Shown here: piece after piece, positions 47,826-55,678 of the stretch
Position numbering within the stretch: position 1 is the stretch's first letter
Layout of the letters: each line of letters begins with the position of its first letter
Assembly (NCBI RefSeq): GCF_016427555.1
Contig: NZ_JAELVS010000001.1
Span: 434,001 to 498,000 of the forward strand
DNA from: Marinobacter litoralis
Lineage (GTDB): Bacteria; Pseudomonadota; Gammaproteobacteria; Pseudomonadales; Oleiphilaceae
Direction of reading: 5' to 3'
DNA length: 64,000 nucleotides
Made by a program: the position numbers and the translations under genes
The notes under the pieces: generated by a model
The model's input: only the letters and a program-made list of their open reading frames with translations
Told to the model about the DNA's origin: nothing
Database searches by the model: none

Positions 47826-48896
47826 GTGAAAGCGGGGCGCCACACACAGACTGACCAGCAGGCAATCGTCGTGACAGACAAGGCAACCAATAACTCCGCG
47901 CCAGACATCAAGACCTTTCAGGGTCTGATTCTGGCATTGCAGAATTTCTGGGCGCAGCATGGCTGCGTGATACTTCAGCCTCTCGATATGGAAGTCGGCG
48001 CCGGCACATTCCACTCGGCCACATTCCTGCGCTCCATCGGGCCCGAGACCTGGAACGCCGCCTACGTGCAGCCCAGCCGCCGCCCAACCGACGGTCGTTA
48101 CGGTGAAAACCCGAACCGCCTGCAGCATTACTACCAGTTCCAGGTGGTTCTGAAGCCGTCTCCAGACAACATTCAGGAACTGTACCTGGATTCGTTGCGT
48201 GCTTTGGGCCTGGACCCTCTGGTACACGACATCCGCTTTGTAGAAGACAACTGGGAATCCCCGACCTTGGGCGCTTGGGGCTTGGGCTGGGAAATCTGGC
48301 TGAACGGTATGGAAGTTACCCAGTTCACCTACTTCCAGCAGGTGGGTGGTCTGGAATGCTACCCGGTTACCGGTGAGCTGACCTACGGCCTTGAGCGCAT
48401 TGCCATGTACCTGCAAGGCGTCGACAGCGTTTACGATCTGGTGTGGACCAACGGCCCGGATGGCGTAGTCACCTACGGCGATGTGTTCCACCAGAACGAA
48501 GTGGAACAGTCCACCTACAACTTCGAGCAGGCCGATACCGAATTCCTGTTCCACAGCTTCGACGTGTACGAGCGGGAAAGTGCCCGCCTGATCGAAGCCG
48601 GCCTGCCACTGCCTGCTTACGAGCAGGTACTCAAGGCCTCTCACACCTTCAACCTGTTGGATGCTCGTCACGCCATCTCTGTGACCGAGCGCCAGCGTTT
48701 CATCCTGCGTGTACGCACACTGGCCCGCTCCGTGGCTCAGGCTTATTTTGAAAGCCGCCGCAAGCAAGGCTTCCCATTGGCACCCGAAGCGCTCCGCAAC
48801 GAAGTGCTGGCAGCGGCCGATGCGGCTGACGCCAAAGCCAAAAGCAAGAAGTCCGGAAAAGCGAAAAAGGCACAGCAGGAACAGGGGAAAGCATAA
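47826..48896 (+). CDS. glyQ: Glycyl-tRNA synthetase alpha subunit
   Basis: Catalytic class II subunit of the alpha2beta2 bacterial enzyme. The core runs from [19 protein letters not shown], through [21 protein letters not shown] and [15 protein letters not shown]. The 356-residue protein carries about 28 extra N-terminal residues and a lysine/alanine-rich tail absent from the E. coli form. The GTG start is supported by GGAG six bases before it; a second in-frame GTG 15 codons later is possible. It overlaps glyS by one base. Confidence 0.94.
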   Translation: MKAGRHTQTDQQAIVVTDKATNNSAPDIKTFQGLILALQNFWAQHGCVILQPLDMEVGAGTFHSATFLRSIGPETWNAAYVQPSRRPTDGRYGENPNRLQHYYQFQVVLKPSPDNIQELYLDSLRALGLDPLVHDIRFVEDNWESPTLGAWGLGWEIWLNGMEVTQFTYFQQVGGLECYPVTGELTYGLERIAMYLQGVDSVYDLVWTNGPDGVVTYGDVFHQNEVEQSTYNFEQADTEFLFHSFDVYERESARLIEAGLPLPAYEQVLKASHTFNLLDARHAISVTERQRFILRVRTLARSVAQAYFESRRKQGFPLAPEALRNEVLAAADAADAKAKSKKSGKAKKAQQEQGKA

Positions 48897-50977
48897 TGGC
48901 TACACAGGATTTTCTAGTCGAACTGGGCACCGAGGAACTGCCTCCGAAAGCCCTCAAAGGCCTGTCTGACGCCTTTACTCAAGGCATTACCAAAGGCCTC
49001 GAAGACGCGGGTGTTGCCTTTGGAGCCGTTGAAGCCTTCGCGGCGCCACGCCGTTTGGCGGTGCGCATTCGGGATCTGGCCGATGCCCAGCCTGACAAGT
49101 CTGTAGAAAAGCGTGGCCCTGCGGTTAAAGCCGCCTTTGATGATGCCGGCAACCCGACCCGCGCGCTGACCGGCTTCGCCACCTCATTGGGCATTACCCC
49201 CGACCAACTGGACACGCTGGAAACCGACAAAGGCGCCTGGCTGGTATTCCGCACCGTCGAAAAAGGTAAGCCCACCGTTGAGCTGCTGCCTGAACTGATC
49301 AACCAGTCACTGTCTGCTTTGCCCATTCCCAAGCGAATGCGTTGGGGTGCCCACCGCACAGAATTCGTGCGCCCGGTCCACTGGCTGATCATGCTGTACG
49401 GCAACAACGTGATCGACACCCCGATCATGAACCTGAAGCCCGGCAACAAAACCCGTGGCCACCGCTTCCATTGCCCGAAAGAGCTGATCATCCCGACCCC
49501 GGCCGACTACGAAACCGTGCTCAAGCAAGAAGGTTTCGTACTGGCCGATTTCGCCGAGCGTCGTGAACAGATTCGGGCTGGCGTGAACGCACTGGCTAAG
49601 AACGAAGCCGGCGGCGTTGCCGTTATTGACGAAGAGCTTCTGGACGAAGTCACCGCCCTGAACGAATGGCCGGTGCCCTTGATGGGCCGCTTCGACGAGC
49701 GCTTCCTGAAAGTCCCAGCCGAAGCTCTGATCTCCTCCATGAAGGAACACCAGAAATACTTCCACGTGGTAGACGCCAACGACCAGATGATGCCGTTGTT
49801 CATCACCGTCGCCAACCTGGAAAGTAAAGACCCGGCTCAGGTGGTTGCCGGTAACGAGAAGGTCATCCGCCCGCGCCTGTCAGACGCGGCTTTCTTCTTC
49901 GAAACCGACTGCAAAACCAAGCTTGAAGATCGTATCGATGCACTCAAGCCCATCGTATTCCAGGAAAAACTGGGCAGCATCTACGACAAGTCTGTGCGCG
50001 TAGCCGCACTGGCCAAGAAAATCGCCGAAGCCATCGACAGTGACCCGGCTTTGGCCGAGCGCGCCGCCATGCTGGCCAAGACCGATCTGGTTACCGAAAT
50101 GGTGCTGGAGTTCACCGAACTGCAAGGCATCATGGGCAGCTACTATGCCGCCGACGACGGCGAACACGCGGACGTAGCCAAAGCTCTGAACGAGCAGTAC
50201 ATGCCGCGCTTCGCCGGTGACGACCTGCCCACCACGCTAACCGGTTGCGCCGTTGCCATCGCTGACCGTATCGATTCACTGGTCGGTCTGTTCGGCATCA
50301 ACCAGCCGCCGTCCGGAACCCGTGACCCGTTTGCCCTGCGCCGTGCTTCCCTCGGTGTGCTGCGCATCATCATCGAGCGCGAACTGCCGCTAGACTTGCA
50401 GACCCTGTGCGAGTGGGCGGAAGAGAACTTCACGGTACTGACCGAAGAGAACACCGCCAGCACCGTGGTGAACTACATGCTCGAGCGCTTCCGGGCCTTC
50501 TACGACGAGCAGGGCATCAGTGCCGAAGTCTATCTGGCCGTGCACGCACGTCGCCCGACCTGCCCACTGGACTTCAACCGCCGCGTGAAGGCCGTTGAAG
50601 CCTTCCGCCAACTGCCAGAAGCTCTGGCTTTGGCCGGTGCCAACAAGCGGGTATCGAACATCCTGACCAAGCAGGGCGGCGACAGCATCGGCGAAACCGT
50701 CGATACCGCATTGCTGCAGGATGAGCCCGAGAAGGTTCTGGCCCAGAAGGTTGACGAGCAAGCAGAGAAAGTATTGCCGTTGTTCGAGCAAGGCGACTAC
50801 GCCACCGCTCTGACTTCCTTGGCAAGTCTGCGCGAGCCTGTGGATAACTTCTTCGACGAAGTGATGGTGATGGCGGATGATGAAGCGGTTAAAAACAACC
50901 GTTTGGCGCTGCTCAACCGTCTTCGCAATCTGTTCCTGCGCGTTGCGGATATTTCCCTGCTACCCACCGCCGGGTAA
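48896..50977 (+). CDS. glyS: Glycyl-tRNA synthetase beta subunit
   Basis: The 693-residue tRNA-binding subunit of glycyl-tRNA synthetase. It opens with the conserved FLVELGTEELPPKALKGL and contains FVRPVHWLIMLYG, PALISSMKEHQKYF-like EALISSMKEHQKYF and GTRDPFALRRASLGVLRI. The length matches the family. It is encoded directly after glyQ and would be made from the same transcript. Confidence 0.95.
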   Translation: MATQDFLVELGTEELPPKALKGLSDAFTQGITKGLEDAGVAFGAVEAFAAPRRLAVRIRDLADAQPDKSVEKRGPAVKAAFDDAGNPTRALTGFATSLGITPDQLDTLETDKGAWLVFRTVEKGKPTVELLPELINQSLSALPIPKRMRWGAHRTEFVRPVHWLIMLYGNNVIDTPIMNLKPGNKTRGHRFHCPKELIIPTPADYETVLKQEGFVLADFAERREQIRAGVNALAKNEAGGVAVIDEELLDEVTALNEWPVPLMGRFDERFLKVPAEALISSMKEHQKYFHVVDANDQMMPLFITVANLESKDPAQVVAGNEKVIRPRLSDAAFFFETDCKTKLEDRIDALKPIVFQEKLGSIYDKSVRVAALAKKIAEAIDSDPALAERAAMLAKTDLVTEMVLEFTELQGIMGSYYAADDGEHADVAKALNEQYMPRFAGDDLPTTLTGCAVAIADRIDSLVGLFGINQPPSGTRDPFALRRASLGVLRIIIERELPLDLQTLCEWAEENFTVLTEENTASTVVNYMLERFRAFYDEQGISAEVYLAVHARRPTCPLDFNRRVKAVEAFRQLPEALALAGANKRVSNILTKQGGDSIGETVDTALLQDEPEKVLAQKVDEQAEKVLPLFEQGDYATALTSLASLREPVDNFFDEVMVMADDEAVKNNRLALLNRLRNLFLRVADISLLPTAG

Positions 50978-51023
50978 ACAGGCTAACGCGCAGTTTTAAG
51001 TAGGTATTTCCCCAGGGAAGGGG

Positions 51024-51059
51024 CTAGCAAAATGGCCGGTAATCCGTATAATACCGGCC
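51024..51059 (+). promoter_or_regulatory. Promoter of tRNA-Pro with inverted repeat over the -10
   Basis: A perfect TATAAT (51047-51052) follows a weak -35 CTAGCA by 17 bases; transcription would start within a few bases of the tRNA. The -10 is enclosed by an eight-base inverted repeat, GGCCGGTA and TACCGGCC (51034-51041 and 51052-51059). The GC-rich segment after the -10 is typical of stringently controlled stable-RNA promoters. Confidence 0.5.
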
Positions 51060-51065
51060 GTTGAT

Positions 51066-51142
<77 letters not shown>

Positions 51143-51279
51143 TTTTCCCGCTTTTCTGTTGTTTTTCTCCCTCGTTGTTAACACTCCATAGCCCTTTTCG
51201 GGTTAGCATTTCTGTATCTTTCGTAAGTCTGCTAATGTTCTGGCAATTATCTTTAACCAGAATAGAAGGGAGGACGTTT

Positions 51280-51600
51280 ATGAAGGATGCACTGGCCCGA
51301 CTACGTCAATTCCGTGACGACAGAGATTGGAAACAATTCCATAACCCAAAAGATTTATCGCTGGCTCTTAGCATTGAAGCTTCAGAGTTGTTGGAACTGT
51401 TTCTGTGGAAATCTCCCGAACAAGCCAATGTAGAAAAAGTGAAAGAGGAATTGGCAGATGTTGTCGCCTATGCCTTATTACTGGCCGACAGCTACGATCT
51501 GAACCTCGAACAAATCGTTCTCGACAAAATTGCCAAGAACGAACAGAAGTACCCCGTTAGTAAGGCCAGAGGAACAGCCAAAAAATACACGGAGCTATGA
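51280..51600 (+). CDS. MazG-like nucleotide pyrophosphohydrolase
   Basis: A 106-residue all-alpha NTP/dNTP pyrophosphohydrolase of the single-domain dCTPase/RS21-C6 type. The magnesium-binding glutamate pattern is seen in LSIEASELLELFLW and VKEELADVVAYALLLADSYD, together with the later KNEQKYP. Such enzymes split nucleoside triphosphates to monophosphate and pyrophosphate. GGGAGG six bases upstream fixes the ATG. The stop overlaps the next start (ATGA), so it is coupled to the nuclease-helicase-protease protein. By eye the DNA here is richer in A and T than the flanks, which suggests transfer. Its substrate is unknown; nucleotide depletion or clearance of a modified nucleotide are options. 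Confidence 0.88.
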   Translation: MKDALARLRQFRDDRDWKQFHNPKDLSLALSIEASELLELFLWKSPEQANVEKVKEELADVVAYALLLADSYDLNLEQIVLDKIAKNEQKYPVSKARGTAKKYTEL

Positions 51601-53786
51601 GTCAATCGTCGATGGTAGAAGTACAGCGCTTCCCTTTTAGCAAGGATGCGATAAGCGAGTTACGTAACAACGCTTTTGCAGCGGATAGCTGGCCCTTGGT
51701 GTACGTCCTAAGTGATGAGAAACACCGACGTGCTTACATCGGCGAAACCACAGACACGCTCACCCGTATGAGCACCCACCTCAAACACGACGAAAAACAA
51801 CTGCTAACGGCTGTCCACCTGATTACCAGCGAGTACTTCAACAAATCGGCTACGCTGGACGTTGAATCCCTGCTCATTAAATACATGGCGGCAGATGGTA
51901 AATACACTTTGCTGAACGGCAATCTCGGGCTTGCCGATCACAACTATTACCAGCGTGACGCCCTCTACAACGACGTATTCCGGGAAGTTTGGAACCGCTT
52001 GATCGCCAAAGGGGTGGTATCCCGTACTCTGGATCACCTCGATAATTCTGATGTATTCAAATATTCCCCCTATAAATCGCTGTCCTTCGATCAGCGCCAG
52101 GGGCTACTTACCATCATGCATGAATTACTCAACCCAGGTGTAAAAAACATCGTGGTTGAAGGCGGCGCGGGAACCGGGAAATCGGTCTTGGCGATCTTTA
52201 TGTTCAAACTGCTCCTTTCAGAAAGCCATCACGTGGATCTTCGAGACTTTTCTGAAGACGAAGCAGAGATACAGTCTTTACTGACCAAATTACGAGAAAA
52301 TACTCCCAAGCCCAAAATGGCACTGGTGGTGCCGATGACTTCCTTTCGCGCCACATTGAAGAAGGCCTTCAAAAACGTCTCAGGCCTTAGCCCCAGTATG
52401 GTGATCAGCCCATCTGAGCTCGCAAAACAGCACTACGACATCGTGTTAGTGGACGAATCTCATCGCTTGCGAAAGCGTAAAAACCTTGGTGCCTACTTTG
52501 GTAGTTTTGACAAAACCTGTGCTGCATTGGGTATGGACAAACACAGCTGCAGCGAAGTTGATTGGGTATGCCAGCAATCCGACAAATCCATTTTCTTCTA
52601 CGACCAAGGGCAATCGATCAAGCCTTCAGATGCCGATACGGACGTTTTTCTGAATCTTAAAGCCGCCAAAGATTCAGTCACACACCCCCTCCTGTCACAG
52701 TTCCGAGTAAAAGCCGGTCAACCCTACGTCGAGTTTGTTGATAACCTGCTCAACGGACGTGTTGAAGAAGAGGAAGTCTTCCGAGCCAAAAACTATGAAT
52801 TCGAGGTGTTCGAATCACTTGGCGATATGGTGCAGACCATCAACGAAAAAGAAACTCAGGTCGGACTATCCCGGTTAATTGCCGGCTATTCCTGGCCCTG
52901 GATCTCGAAAAAGGACAGCTCAGCGTATGACATAGTTGTTGATGGCGTTCAGCTTCGCTGGAACAGCACCAACACCGACTGGATAAACAAGGAAGGCTCT
53001 CATAACGAAGTCGGCTGCATTCACACCACGCAAGGCTACGACCTTAACTACGCCGGCATCATATTCGGGGAAGAGATTCGTTTCGATACCGAGAGCCAGT
53101 CCATCGTCATCGATAAGAGCAACTATTTTGACCGGACTGGCGGGCAGGGTATTAAAGATCCGGAAGAACTGAAGCAATACATCATCAATATCTACCGAAC
53201 CATCATGCTCCGGGGAATTAGGGGCACCTTCGTTTATGCCTGTGATAAGGCGCTTCGGGAATACCTCAAGCAACACATTCCTCTGCGCGCTCCCAGCCAA
53301 GTAGAAAACCGGACACCCGAAGTGGTGGATCTCAAGCCCTATGTCAATGCAGTGCCCTTGTTCGATCTACAAGCGGCTGCAGGCACGTTCAGTGACTTAC
53401 AGGATACACAGTACAAAGACTGGGTAGCCCTACCCAGCGGCATTCCAGTACGGGAGGGGATGTTTGCCTGCCGAGTGATCGGAGAGTCAATGAATCGAGT
53501 TATCCCCAATGGCACTTTGTGCCTGTTCCGTCCCGATAGAGGTGGCAGCCGGAATGGCAAAACGGTGTTGGTGGAATGCACAGATAGCATCGATGCTGAC
53601 TTCGGTTCGCGCTACACGGTGAAAGTGTACGAAAGCTTTAAAACCGAAGACGAACACGGCTGGCTCCATAAGCGCATTCAACTTAAGCCCAACTCGTACG
53701 ATCAAAACTTCGAAACTCTTGAACTGAACGAAGAAAATGCGCTTCAGTATCGAGTAGTGGGTGAATTTGTGTGCGTAATCGAGTAA
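51597..53786 (+). CDS. GIY-YIG nuclease / DUF2075 helicase / LexA-like autoprotease fusion
   Basis: A 729-residue three-part protein. Residues about 30-110 form a GIY-YIG nuclease (Tyr36 in LVYVL, Tyr47-Ile-Gly in AYIGET, Arg57, His61, Glu90). Residues about 160-555 are a DUF2075 domain, related to the Schlafen helicase module: Walker A GGAGTGKS at 189-196, Walker B DIVLVDESHR at 281-290, and HTTQGYDLNYAGIIFG at about 476-491. Residues about 585-729 resemble the S24/LexA peptidase: likely self-cleavage site AAA/G at 595-596, nucleophile Ser631 in VIGESMNR, and Lys676 in TVKVY. The spacing from cleavage site to serine (36) is almost that of LexA (35). I infer a nuclease-helicase that is released or inactivated by self-cleavage on a damage or phage signal. 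No characterised system with this architecture is known to me. Confidence 0.85.
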   Translation: MSQSSMVEVQRFPFSKDAISELRNNAFAADSWPLVYVLSDEKHRRAYIGETTDTLTRMSTHLKHDEKQLLTAVHLITSEYFNKSATLDVESLLIKYMAADGKYTLLNGNLGLADHNYYQRDALYNDVFREVWNRLIAKGVVSRTLDHLDNSDVFKYSPYKSLSFDQRQGLLTIMHELLNPGVKNIVVEGGAGTGKSVLAIFMFKLLLSESHHVDLRDFSEDEAEIQSLLTKLRENTPKPKMALVVPMTSFRATLKKAFKNVSGLSPSMVISPSELAKQHYDIVLVDESHRLRKRKNLGAYFGSFDKTCAALGMDKHSCSEVDWVCQQSDKSIFFYDQGQSIKPSDADTDVFLNLKAAKDSVTHPLLSQFRVKAGQPYVEFVDNLLNGRVEEEEVFRAKNYEFEVFESLGDMVQTINEKETQVGLSRLIAGYSWPWISKKDSSAYDIVVDGVQLRWNSTNTDWINKEGSHNEVGCIHTTQGYDLNYAGIIFGEEIRFDTESQSIVIDKSNYFDRTGGQGIKDPEELKQYIINIYRTIMLRGIRGTFVYACDKALREYLKQHIPLRAPSQVENRTPEVVDLKPYVNAVPLFDLQAAAGTFSDLQDTQYKDWVALPSGIPVREGMFACRVIGESMNRVIPNGTLCLFRPDRGGSRNGKTVLVECTDSIDADFGSRYTVKVYESFKTEDEHGWLHKRIQLKPNSYDQNFETLELNEENALQYRVVGEFVCVIE

Positions 53787-53808
53787 CCACGCGTTGTCTA
53801 AAACGCGC

Positions 53809-54632
53809 CTACAACAAATGCTCAATCGGCAAAAACGAAAACACCGAAACCATCATCCGTTTAAGTACCCCAACACCTGGATCGTGGCTGTGTCGTACCT
53901 CTTCATCGCCATTGCGTTCTATCCACTGTAAATCGCCGTCTTCGTCCAGCACCACCTCGTAGGCGGTTACCCGGGCCTGTTCTTCAAAGTGGTTTTCCAT
54001 CAGTTGAGTCAGTTCCGGGCTTTCTATCACAAACCCTAATTCCGTGTTGATGTGAACGGAACGAGGGTCGAAGTTGAACGAGCCCACAAACAACCGTTCT
54101 CCGTCCACCTTGCGCAACTCGAACAGCTGCACCCCGGCTTTGGTGGGGATGAAGTAGGGCGACACCAGTGTGATCGAGTGTTCGGGATTGCCCATGGCCT
54201 GCGCCAATTGGCGGCTCATTAAGCCTTTCTCGGACTTTTCGCCGAGCACTTTCGCGGGGTCGTCGCTGACCATAGACACCGGCGACCAGACGAACTCAAG
54301 ATCGCCCGCGAGAAGATTTTTCAGAAATTCGGATTCAGCCACCGGGCCAATAGCGAGCACATCCAGATCCGCAAACAACGCGCCCGAGCCCGCGCCGAAA
54401 TATTCATCGGCGATATTGCGCCCGCCGACAATCGCCGCCTGGTTGTCGGCATTGAAGGATTTATTGTGCATCCGGTGATTCAGGCGCGAGAAGCTGGTGA
54501 GGTTTGTTGCGCGGGAAGGGATTGGCTTTCAGGGCGGTCGCTCAACGGAGGCAGGGCGCACCCGCTTAGCGCAATACAGGTTGCAATCAACACCACAACA
54601 CCCGGACAAAACCGCCTGAACCGGTAAATCAA
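53809..54632 (-). pseudogene. Decayed phospholipase D family (ClsC-like) lipoprotein gene
   Basis: Remains of a cardiolipin-synthase-like protein that normally has about 500 residues. A lipoprotein signal (LIATCIALSGCALPPLSD) reads from a TTG near 54632 but hits a stop after PASRA. The next family segment, FSRLNHRMHNKSFNADNQ, is in another frame, so about 110 codons are missing at a junction near 54515. The first HKD motif (HNKSFNAD) is intact. A second in-frame loss after SPYFIPTKAGVQ removes the His and Lys of the second HKD motif, leaving VDGERLFVGSFNFDPRS. The remaining 220-codon open frame is therefore not a working enzyme. It borders the accessory module, and decay may reflect its insertion. 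Confidence 0.8.
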
Positions 54633-54714
54633 TGCATACACTCCTTCTGATTAATGGGTTAGTGTAGCAGTTAGAAGCAATGCTATACCCAACCGAAAAC
54701 CCAAGCGGAGATTC

Positions 54715-55089
54715 ATGATGATCGGATACGTTACTCTGGGCGTCAGCGATATGGAGAAAGCCAAGCAGTTCTACAGCGATCTGCTGGGAGACATGGGCGC
54801 AAAAGTGCTGCTGGATATGGGCCGCATTGCGTTTATCGGCAAAGATCTGAGCACGCCCATGCTGGCGGTCTGCACACCGTTCAACGGTGAACCGAACAAC
54901 CCGGGCAACGGCAACATGCTGGCGCTGCAACCGGGCTCGAAAGAAGCCGTAGACAGCTACTACAAGAAAGCCATTGAATTGGGTGCCACCTGCGACGGTG
55001 AGCCGGGGCAGCGCATCCCGAATCAGTTCTACGGGGCGTACGTGCGCGATCCCGACGGCAACAAGCTGGCGTTCTTCCAGTTCGGCTGA
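54715..55089 (+). CDS. VOC (glyoxalase/bleomycin-resistance fold) family protein
   Basis: A 124-residue single-module vicinal oxygen chelate protein: IGYVTLGVSDMEKAKQFYSD at the start and QFYGAYVRDPDGNKLAFFQF at the end, the latter giving the metal-ligand glutamate/aspartate region typical of the fold. Substrate unknown. Two adjacent ATGs could start it; the second is better spaced from GCGGAG. It is followed by a strong two-way terminator. Confidence 0.85.
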   Translation: MMIGYVTLGVSDMEKAKQFYSDLLGDMGAKVLLDMGRIAFIGKDLSTPMLAVCTPFNGEPNNPGNGNMLALQPGSKEAVDSYYKKAIELGATCDGEPGQRIPNQFYGAYVRDPDGNKLAFFQFG

Positions 55090-55094
55090 TCGAT

Positions 55095-55128
55095 AAAAAA
55101 CCCTGCAGCGGTTAACTGCAGGGTTTTT
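55095..55128. terminator. Bidirectional intrinsic terminator
   Basis: Perfect eight-pair stem CCCTGCAG/CTGCAGGG with a seven-base loop, flanked by six A on one side and five T on the other. It lies between the convergent VOC and globin genes and would end both transcripts. Confidence 0.9.
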
Positions 55129-55152
55129 AAACGTTTGCCAATCCAAAGCGCC

Positions 55153-55545
55153 TCAGTAGGCCCCTCGAATCAAATCAATACCTGGCTTCAATACCTCTTT
55201 CCAGGCTTGCCGCAGTTCCGGGCCATATTCCGGATCGTGCATGCGCACCGTTTTCAGCAGTGCTTCTTCCCATAGGTCATACCATTCCGGCTGGATGTCG
55301 TAGTTGTGGCGGTTGTGACTCTCGCCCAGATCCCGCAATTTACGGTCAGACATACCACGGGCCACCAGAATGATCTGCATCACGCCGTGCCGAAGCAGGT
55401 GGCGTTGGGCCGCCATATCGGTATCGGCAAAACGCTTACGGATAGCCTCTGAACTGGCCATGAAGAAATCGTAAAAATCGACAAAAAACTGTTCGGTTCG
55501 ACAACAGCGGCCATAGCTCTGGAAAACAAGATCCGTGTTATTCAT
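55153..55545 (-). CDS. Single-domain globin
   Basis: A 130-residue heme protein of the globin superfamily. It begins with an A-B helix pattern (DLVFQSYGRCCRTEQFFVDF), has the CD-region Phe, a distal-side LLRHGVM segment, and the proximal His in GESHNRHNYDI. It is shorter than flavohemoglobin and has no reductase domain. A role in oxygen, NO or redox sensing is possible but not shown by context. Confidence 0.82.
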   Translation of the reverse strand: MNNTDLVFQSYGRCCRTEQFFVDFYDFFMASSEAIRKRFADTDMAAQRHLLRHGVMQIILVARGMSDRKLRDLGESHNRHNYDIQPEWYDLWEEALLKTVRMHDPEYGPELRQAWKEVLKPGIDLIRGAY

Positions 55546-55678
55546 CTGCAGTGTCTGCCTTGGGGATAAGTGAAGGACGCGTGAGAAGCTGACGAATTGT
55601 AAGCATGCAACCTAAATTTTCAATAGCGGGATAGCGAAACTCCGGACTTATTTCAAAGAGTTACAAAACAAAACAAGA

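Noticed and set aside
53809..54471. Intact 220-residue phospholipase D family protein
   Set aside because: It lacks the N-terminal domain and the His and Lys of the second HKD motif, and the lipoprotein signal lies upstream in another frame, so it was called a pseudogene.
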